Below are positions 42,711 through 47,566 of a stretch of DNA of 47,566 bases, piece by piece. Both the position numbers and the translations under genes were made by a program. Positions within the stretch are counted from its first letter, which is position 1, and every line of letters begins with the position of its first letter. Below the pieces are notes generated by a model. It did not search any database and was not told the DNA's origin. It saw only the letters and a list, made by a program, of their open reading frames with translations. This DNA comes from Faecalibacterium sp. UBA1819 (GTDB lineage Bacteria > Bacillota > Clostridia > Oscillospirales > Ruminococcaceae), in assembly GCA_002315015.1 (NCBI GenBank), contig DCEX01000007.1, positions 1 to 47,566 on the forward strand. The letters are read 5' to 3'.

Positions 42711-45014
42711 ATGAGAAAAGTGATTTCGTTGAATAACGAATGGTACTATAAACCGTCGTTTTCGCCGGAAGACATTTTGTGCCCTCAGGAGAAAGCGCAG
42801 ATGGCCTTTGAACAAGTGGCGCTTCCCCATACCAACCGAGAGCTTCCTTATCATTATTTTAGTGATCAGGATTTTCGCTTTGTGTCATGCTATAAAAAAT
42901 ACCTGTTTTTTTCATCCGAAAACGGCGGAAAGCTCGTTTTTCTGGACTTTGAAGGCGTGATGACCTATGCGGAAGTCTATGTCAACGGCGTTTTGGCAGG
43001 CAGTCACAAAGGGGGATATACCGGCTTTTCCGTTGCTATTACAGATTTCATTCGATGGGATGCAGAAAATGAGATTACCGTTTCTGTCGATTCTACGGAA
43101 CGCCCGGATATCCCTCCCTTTGGCGGCCAAATTGACTATTTGACCTTTGGCGGAATTTATCGGGAAGTGCAGCTGCGCATGGTGGAGCCGACCTATCTTG
43201 AATCTCTGTTTGTGAAAACCGATGACGTATTGCAAGAGCAAAAGCGCATGTGCGCCGAGGTGTTGGTGCAAACCGCAGGGCAAAGCGGCTGTGAGCTGAC
43301 GGTTTCCTTATATGACGAAGGCGTATGTTTGGCACAAAAAGAAATGACTGTTTCGGCGCAGGAAAGTGCTGTTACAGTGGAATTGAAGGAAATTACGCAG
43401 GTTTCTCTGTGGACGCTGGAGCAGCCAAAGCTTTATCAAGTGGTTTGCACGCTGAAAAAAGATGGCAAAGTGGTGGACGAAATTTGCGAAAAAATTGGGT
43501 TTCGTCAGGCACGCTTTGAGGCGGACGGCTTTTTCCTGAATGGGGAACGTGTGAAGCTGCGGGGGCTGAACCGCCATCAGTCGTTTCCTTATGTTGGATA
43601 CGCCATGCCGGAACGTGTGCAGAAAAAGGATGCCGATATCTTAAAGTATGAGCTGGGGCTGAATGTGGTTCGCACATCGCACTATCCGCAGTCCAAGCAC
43701 TTTTTAAACCGCTGTGACGAAATTGGACTGCTGGTGTTTGAGGAAATTCCGGGCTGGCAGCACATTGGTGACGAAGCGTGGAAGGAGCAAGCGGTGGAGG
43801 ACGTGCGGCAAATGATTTTGCGTGACCGCAATCATCCTTCCATCATTTTGTGGGGTGTTCGCATTAACGAGTCGCTGGATGATCATGAGTTTTATCTCAA
43901 AACCAATGAAATGGCACATCAGCTTGACCCCACACGCCAAACCGGCGGCGTTCGCTATTTAACCCATAGCGACTTTTTGGAAGACGTTTATACGATGAAC
44001 GATTTTGTCCATGATAACGGCCACGGCAAATATTTAAGTAAGGTGATCAAAGACTATAAAACCTACGACAATATTCAGGAAATTGACGGTGAGACCACCG
44101 CGCTTCGAGAGCCGCAGACCGTAACAGGCCAAGGCAAGGATGTGCCTTATTTGGTAACGGAATATTGCGGCCACATGTATCCGGCAAAACGCTTTGACCA
44201 AGAGGAGCGTTTGGTGGAGATGGCGCTGCGTCATGCACGCATTCAAAATGCTTCTTACGGCAATCAAACGATCAGCGGTGCAATTGGATGGTGTGCGTTC
44301 GACTATAACACCCATGCGGACTTTGGTTCCGGCGATAAAATTTGTTATCATGGTGTGATGGATGCCTTCCGTGTTCCGAAATTTGCCGCCTATGTATACA
44401 GCAGCCAAGTGGAGCCGGAAGAAAAAATTGTGCTGGAGCCCGCAACGTATTGGACGAGAGGCGACCGCAGCATGGGCGGCGTGATTCCTTTAACCATTTT
44501 TACCAACTGCGATGAAGTTCACGCCTATTGCGGGGGAGAGCTGTTGGGAGTTTATTACCCGAACCGAGAGCTTTACCCGCATTTGCCGCATCCGCCTGTG
44601 GTGATTGACCGCATGGAAGGCGGTTGGGGCAGCAAGTGGACCGACGCTGAATTTATCGGGTATTGGAATGGCAAACAGGCTGTACGCCGTACTTACCAAG
44701 CCGACCCGGTTCCCACCTTTTTTGAGCTTCAGCCCGACAGCAAAGTGCTGATGTCGGATGGCGATACATGGGATGCAACCCGCGTGGTGTTCAGCATAAC
44801 CGACCAATCTCACCGGGAAATGCCGTTTTTCAGCGACCCGGTGCAGGTGACCGTGACAGGAGCGGGTGAATTGATTGGACCCAATTTGTTAACCGCGATT
44901 GGCGGAAAAGCTGTTTTTTGGGTAAAAACAACACGGCAAAAGGGCATGATTTCCATTCAAGTGCAAACCCCGCGCTTGAAAGAGCCGGTTTGTGACGAAA
45001 TTTATGTAAAGTAA
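42711..45014 (+). CDS. Glycoside hydrolase family 2 (beta-galactosidase/beta-glucuronidase type)
   Basis: 767 residues. The ATG at 42711 has AAAGGAA 10 nt upstream; an in-frame GTG at 42702 lies almost on that site. Domains: sugar-binding jelly roll (about 1-165, AEVYVNGVLAGSHKGGYTGF), immunoglobulin-like domain (about 165-265), then the barrel with GLNRHQSFPYVGYAMP, NVVRTSHYPQS, acid/base E387 in GVRINES and nucleophile E484 in LVTEYCGHMYP. A beta domain closes the protein. The sequence allows beta-galactosidase, glucuronidase or mannosidase activity. Cytoplasmic. Single gene between two terminators. Confidence 0.92.
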   Translation: MRKVISLNNEWYYKPSFSPEDILCPQEKAQMAFEQVALPHTNRELPYHYFSDQDFRFVSCYKKYLFFSSENGGKLVFLDFEGVMTYAEVYVNGVLAGSHKGGYTGFSVAITDFIRWDAENEITVSVDSTERPDIPPFGGQIDYLTFGGIYREVQLRMVEPTYLESLFVKTDDVLQEQKRMCAEVLVQTAGQSGCELTVSLYDEGVCLAQKEMTVSAQESAVTVELKEITQVSLWTLEQPKLYQVVCTLKKDGKVVDEICEKIGFRQARFEADGFFLNGERVKLRGLNRHQSFPYVGYAMPERVQKKDADILKYELGLNVVRTSHYPQSKHFLNRCDEIGLLVFEEIPGWQHIGDEAWKEQAVEDVRQMILRDRNHPSIILWGVRINESLDDHEFYLKTNEMAHQLDPTRQTGGVRYLTHSDFLEDVYTMNDFVHDNGHGKYLSKVIKDYKTYDNIQEIDGETTALREPQTVTGQGKDVPYLVTEYCGHMYPAKRFDQEERLVEMALRHARIQNASYGNQTISGAIGWCAFDYNTHADFGSGDKICYHGVMDAFRVPKFAAYVYSSQVEPEEKIVLEPATYWTRGDRSMGGVIPLTIFTNCDEVHAYCGGELLGVYYPNRELYPHLPHPPVVIDRMEGGWGSKWTDAEFIGYWNGKQAVRRTYQADPVPTFFELQPDSKVLMSDGDTWDATRVVFSITDQSHREMPFFSDPVQVTVTGAGELIGPNLLTAIGGKAVFWVKTTRQKGMISIQVQTPRLKEPVCDEIYVK

Positions 45015-45023
45015 CCATTTGAT

Positions 45024-45077
45024 AAAGCCGCCGCATATTTTGAAAGGCCTTCTCTTTCAAAACATACGGCGGCTTTT
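45024..45077. terminator. Terminator between GH2 and trmO
   Basis: AAAGCCGCCG (45024-45033) pairs with CGGCGGCTTT (45067-45076), with an inner TTTTGAAAG/CTTTCAAAA stem. A and T tails make it bidirectional. Confidence 0.85.
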
Positions 45078-45110
45078 GGTTTGCTGAATGGCAACGGGAC
45101 AAAATACGGG

Positions 45111-45815
45111 TCAATGAATGTTTGCGGCATCGCACGGTGTAATGCTGACAACGGTCAAGCGGTTTTCCTGTACACGAAACCGGATTTCAAACTGCTCAAA
45201 CGGGAAGCCGTAAATGCGTTCCGGGTCGCTGTGATAACCGGGGCGCGGGTCTTGCGCCAATAACTGGCGCACCACATGGTGCAGTCGGGGCGGCAAAACT
45301 GCCAAGGCTTCCGGTGGGATTTCTACCTCTAAGCGTTCGCCTTGGGTGTGCTGTGCAAAGCCGCCGGAGGCTTCAGGGTGTGCGTCAATATGCGGCAAAT
45401 AGGGTTTAATGTCAAACACAGGTGTTCCGTTGAGAAGGTCTGCTCCTTCCAAATAAAGAATCGGGCCGTCGGGGGCGGCGTGGTCGATGCGCAGCAGCCG
45501 CACGCATGAAAGCCCCAAGGAGTTGGGCCGGAACGGTGAACGTGTGGCAAACACCCCCATGCGCTGATTGCCGCCCAAGCGCGGCGGGCGAACCGTGGGA
45601 GACCAGCCCTCCCGCACCGATTCGGAAAACTGCCAAATCAGCCAAATGTAAGAATAAGCCTCCAGCCCGCGTACAGCTTCGGCAGCGCGGAAAGGGGGCG
45701 TGAATACCAAACGGCTTTCCAGCCCTTCAATCAATCCGCTTTGACGCGGAATACCGAATTTTTGCGAAAAGCCGCTGTAAACATGCGCAATGGGAACGCA
45801 GGAAAACTCGTTCAA
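45111..45815 (-). CDS. trmO: tRNA (t6A37) methyltransferase TrmO-like
   Basis: 234 residues from a TTG at 45815 with AAGGAG 7 nt upstream; the longer frame has no ribosome site. The N-terminal beta-barrel has PIAHVYSGFSQKFGIPRQSGL and RPPRLGGNQRMGVFATRSPFRPNSLGLS, the SAM-binding core of TrmO (YaeB). The C-terminus has DPRPGYHSD. It methylates the t6A at position 37 of tRNAs reading ACY codons. It lies close to, and convergent in location with, a tRNA-Thr gene, probably by chance. Confidence 0.92.
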   Translation of the reverse strand: MNEFSCVPIAHVYSGFSQKFGIPRQSGLIEGLESRLVFTPPFRAAEAVRGLEAYSYIWLIWQFSESVREGWSPTVRPPRLGGNQRMGVFATRSPFRPNSLGLSCVRLLRIDHAAPDGPILYLEGADLLNGTPVFDIKPYLPHIDAHPEASGGFAQHTQGERLEVEIPPEALAVLPPRLHHVVRQLLAQDPRPGYHSDPERIYGFPFEQFEIRFRVQENRLTVVSITPCDAANIH

Positions 45816-45969
45816 AGAAAGCACTCCTTTTATTTGCCTATTATAATAGTATAGTGTAGCAAAAAGGCGGCTTGTGTGCAAGCGCTGGAAAGAGACAAGA
45901 TGGAAGGGGCGGAGGGCTTGCCATGGCGGAGGCGCCGGCTGCTTTTTCTTGAAAAATTGCTTTTTTCTA

Positions 45970-45997
45970 TTGACATTTTTAAAAATGTGTGTATAAT
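45970..45997 (+). promoter_or_regulatory. tRNA-Thr promoter
   Basis: Perfect TTGACA (45970-45975), 16-bp spacer, perfect TATAAT (45992-45997), about 20 nt before the tRNA. Confidence 0.8.
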
Positions 45998-46020
45998 TAT
46001 AAGAGACGCATGTAACCCGT

Positions 46021-46096
46021 GCTACTGTGGCTCAGCAGGTAGAGCAGCTCACTCGTAATGAGCAGGTCGTCCGTTCGAATCGGATCAGTAGCTCCA
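46021..46096 (+). tRNA. tRNA-Thr (anticodon CGT)
   Basis: A full cloverleaf: acceptor GCTACTG/CAGTAGC, D arm GCTC/GAGC, anticodon stem GCTCA/TGAGC with loop CTCGTAA (anticodon CGT, reads ACG), T arm with TTCGAAT, and an encoded CCA end. Confidence 0.96.
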
Positions 46097-46127
46097 AAAC
46101 CGCAGTGCATTTTGCGCTGCGGTTTTC
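46097..46127 (+). terminator. tRNA-Thr terminator
   Basis: AAACCGCAG (46097-46105) pairs with CTGCGGTTT (46117-46125), followed by T-rich sequence. Confidence 0.8.
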
Positions 46128-46159
46128 TATTTTGATTTTACACAAGGGAGGATGCTTTT

Positions 46160-46513
46160 ATGTTGTTGGAAAGCGCTTCTATTTTTGCATTGTTACTTTG
46201 TGTTATTATTATTTTTGTGCGTTCGGGCTACAAAAAAGCTGCTTTGGGCGTTGCGCCTTTGCTTTTGGTTCCGGCGGTACATATGCTGGCTTATCCGGTA
46301 ACGCTTTGGATTAGCCGTTTTACTTTATTTCCGCGCAATATCATGATCGCGTTTGCCGACATTGGCGCGGTGCTCATCTCCGGCATTATGATTCACCAGT
46401 TTGGTGCAAAGATGAATAGTTCAAAGGGAAAAAAGCTGTACATGGTGCTTGTCAGCGGCTATAACATTATTTTGGCATGCATTTTGGTTTACCGCATTTT
46501 AATGATGAATTAA
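46160..46513 (+). CDS. Small membrane protein of unknown function
   Basis: 117 residues. ATG after GGGAGG with an 8-nt gap. Four hydrophobic segments are visible (about 4-20, 27-47, 60-80, 95-114), separated by short basic loops. I do not recognise the family. No clear promoter lies between it and the tRNA terminator, so it may depend on read-through. Confidence 0.7.
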   Translation: MLLESASIFALLLCVIIIFVRSGYKKAALGVAPLLLVPAVHMLAYPVTLWISRFTLFPRNIMIAFADIGAVLISGIMIHQFGAKMNSSKGKKLYMVLVSGYNIILACILVYRILMMN

Positions 46514-46600
46514 GGCGGTACTGTGTCGCAGCGAGGTTTTAGATTGGGATTCTTTTGCAATTTTGCATCGGGCAAGCAATAGCATATGCTGCAAGCGGAA

Positions 46601-46632
46601 AACGCGGGGGTTTTGAAAGACCCCTGCGTTTC
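46601..46632 (+). terminator. Terminator after the small membrane protein gene
   Basis: AACGCGGGGGT (46601-46611) pairs with ACCCCTGCGTT (46620-46630), one G-U, followed by T residues. Confidence 0.75.
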
Positions 46633-46716
46633 TTGCAGTTATGCAAAAAAGCCGACAGCAAAATGATGAAAGGATAGAGAACAAACAGGATGTTGTGAAA
46701 AAAAGGGGATTTTTGT

Positions 46717-47357
46717 ATGGAGAAAGCAACAAAAAAAGAAATGGGGAAACGCACGCTGATTTTTTGGTTGGGTTAGTGTTGAATTCGCTCGGGGTGGCTC
46801 TCGTGACAAAGGCAAGCTTCGGCACATCGCCGATTTCCTCGATTCCGTATGTGCTCAGTTTAAACTTTCAGGATTCGCTGGGCATGTTTACTATTTTTTT
46901 CAGCCTTTTGCTGATCACGCTGCAAATTGTGCTGTTAAGAAAAAACTTTCGTCCCGCGCAGCTGCTGCAAATTCCGGTGTCGCTGCTGTTTGGCTATTTG
47001 ATTGACGGCGCGATGCTGCTGCTGTTTTCGCCCCAGCAATATGCTGCACAGCTGGGCTGTTTGCTGCTGGGCTGTGTTGTGCTTGGCGCTGGTGTCTACT
47101 TGGAAGTATTGGCCGATGTGGTTATGCTGCCGGGTGAGGCGTTTGTACGCGCTGTGACAGTGTGCGCGAAAACCGAGTTTGGAAAAACCAAAATTGCCTT
47201 TGATGTGAGCATGACGGTGATTGCAGGTGTTTTGTCGTTTGTGTTTGCCGCGCGCTTGGATGGTGTGGGCATCGGAACCATGATTGCAGCTGCTGCTGTG
47301 GGATGGGTAGCAGGCATAATTGCACGCTTTGCGGCACGTGTAAAAACCGGGGCGTAA
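46717..47357 (+). CDS. YczE/YitT-like membrane protein, apparently frameshifted near its start
   Basis: From about 46766 the frame gives LVLNSLGVALVTK, FGTSPISSIPYVLSLNF and four further membrane segments, as in YczE/YyaS-like (DUF6198) proteins. The ATG at 46717 (GGGG 8 nt upstream) encodes MEKATKKEMGKRTLIF in another frame and stops at once. One extra T in the T6 run at 46760-46765 would join them into KRTLIFLVGLVLNSLG, the expected first helix. The present frame could instead start at a GTG (46695) or ATG (46641) with poor sites. Function unknown. Confidence 0.72.
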
Positions 47358-47397
47358 AAATAATTTAAAAAAAATCAAAAAAAATCGAAAAAAGGTG

Positions 47398-47426
47398 TTG
47401 ACAAGGCGGCCATGTTGGTGTATTAT
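47398..47426 (+). promoter_or_regulatory. tRNA cluster promoter
   Basis: Perfect TTGACA (47398-47403), 17-bp spacer, TATTAT (47421-47426; TATAAT also at 47424-47429), about 45 nt before tRNA-Trp. Confidence 0.78.
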
Positions 47427-47472
47427 AATAAGGCACTCGGCGCTCAAGTGGTTGCGAGTGGCCGCCAAACTT

Positions 47473-47548
47473 AGGGGTATAGCTCAGTTGGTAGAGCAGC
47501 GGTCTCCAAAACCGCGTGCCGAGGGTTCAAGTCCTTCTGCCCCTGCCA
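47473..47548 (+). tRNA. tRNA-Trp (anticodon CCA)
   Basis: Cloverleaf with acceptor AGGGGTA/TGCCCCT, D arm GCTC/GAGC, anticodon stem GCGGT/ACCGC with loop CTCCAAA, T arm GAGGG/CCTTC with TTCAAGT, discriminator G and encoded CCA. Confidence 0.97.
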
Positions 47549-47551
47549 GAT

Positions 47552-47566
47552 GGCCCGGTAGTTCAG
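47552..47566 (+). tRNA. Start of a further tRNA (cut by the window end)
   Basis: GGCCCGGTAGTTCAG fits an acceptor strand followed by T8, A9 and the first half of a D arm, 3 nt after tRNA-Trp. The isotype cannot be read. Confidence 0.7.

Noticed and set aside
1..47566. CRISPR arrays, insertion sequences or prophage genes
   Set aside because: No spaced direct-repeat array, transposase, integrase or phage structural gene was seen on either strand.

Overview
The window reads as the chromosome of an anaerobic, spore-forming Clostridia member, most likely of the Oscillospirales (Ruminococcaceae/Oscillospiraceae) type. This is inferred from the sporulation genes yqfC, yqfD and ylbJ, the Firmicute era-yqzL-recO gene order, consensus sigma-A promoters, strong Shine-Dalgarno sites and many rho-independent terminators. 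I see no phage, insertion sequence, plasmid or CRISPR signature.

Layout. 1-3036: 3' part of a large surface protein joining a Ser/Glu-rich linker, about six 63-65-residue wall-binding modules, a GH25 lysozyme and a SpoIID-like lytic transglycosylase. 3171-8440: an EEP-family protein and a phosphorelay split over two divergent units (hybrid kinase one way; HPt and a receiver/degenerate HD-GYP regulator the other). 8441-12099: glmS with a long structured leader, then a GH13 enzyme. 12178-16651: a LysR regulator divergent from a five-gene redox/acetyltransferase operon. 16777-19706: a zincin-like membrane protein, a GNAT enzyme and an ABC exporter. 19904-27828 (minus strand): housekeeping run yqfC-yqfD-phoH-ybeY-dgkA-era-yqzL-recO-mutS2. 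27898-30805: ylbJ, a small Cys-rich protein and a MATE transporter behind an apparent transcription attenuator.

30894-45014 is a glycan-use locus: MFS transporter, GH29 fucosidase, sulfatase, AraC regulator, sugar ABC transporter without ATPase, GH20 remnant, beta-helix protein and GH2 enzyme. None of the enzymes has a visible signal peptide. The simplest reading is import of sulfated, fucosylated oligosaccharides followed by cytoplasmic breakdown. 45111-47566 holds trmO, tRNA-Thr, two membrane proteins, tRNA-Trp and the start of a further tRNA.

Most notable: the attenuator-like leader before the MATE gene; the phosphorelay ending in an HD-GYP domain that has lost key metal ligands; the GH25-SpoIID fusion; the shared TTTTATGT motif in the glycan locus; and several broken genes. 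The AraC gene (two sites) and the YczE-like gene (one site) are interrupted only at homopolymers, so they may be sequencing errors. The GH20 gene has lost its catalytic middle.
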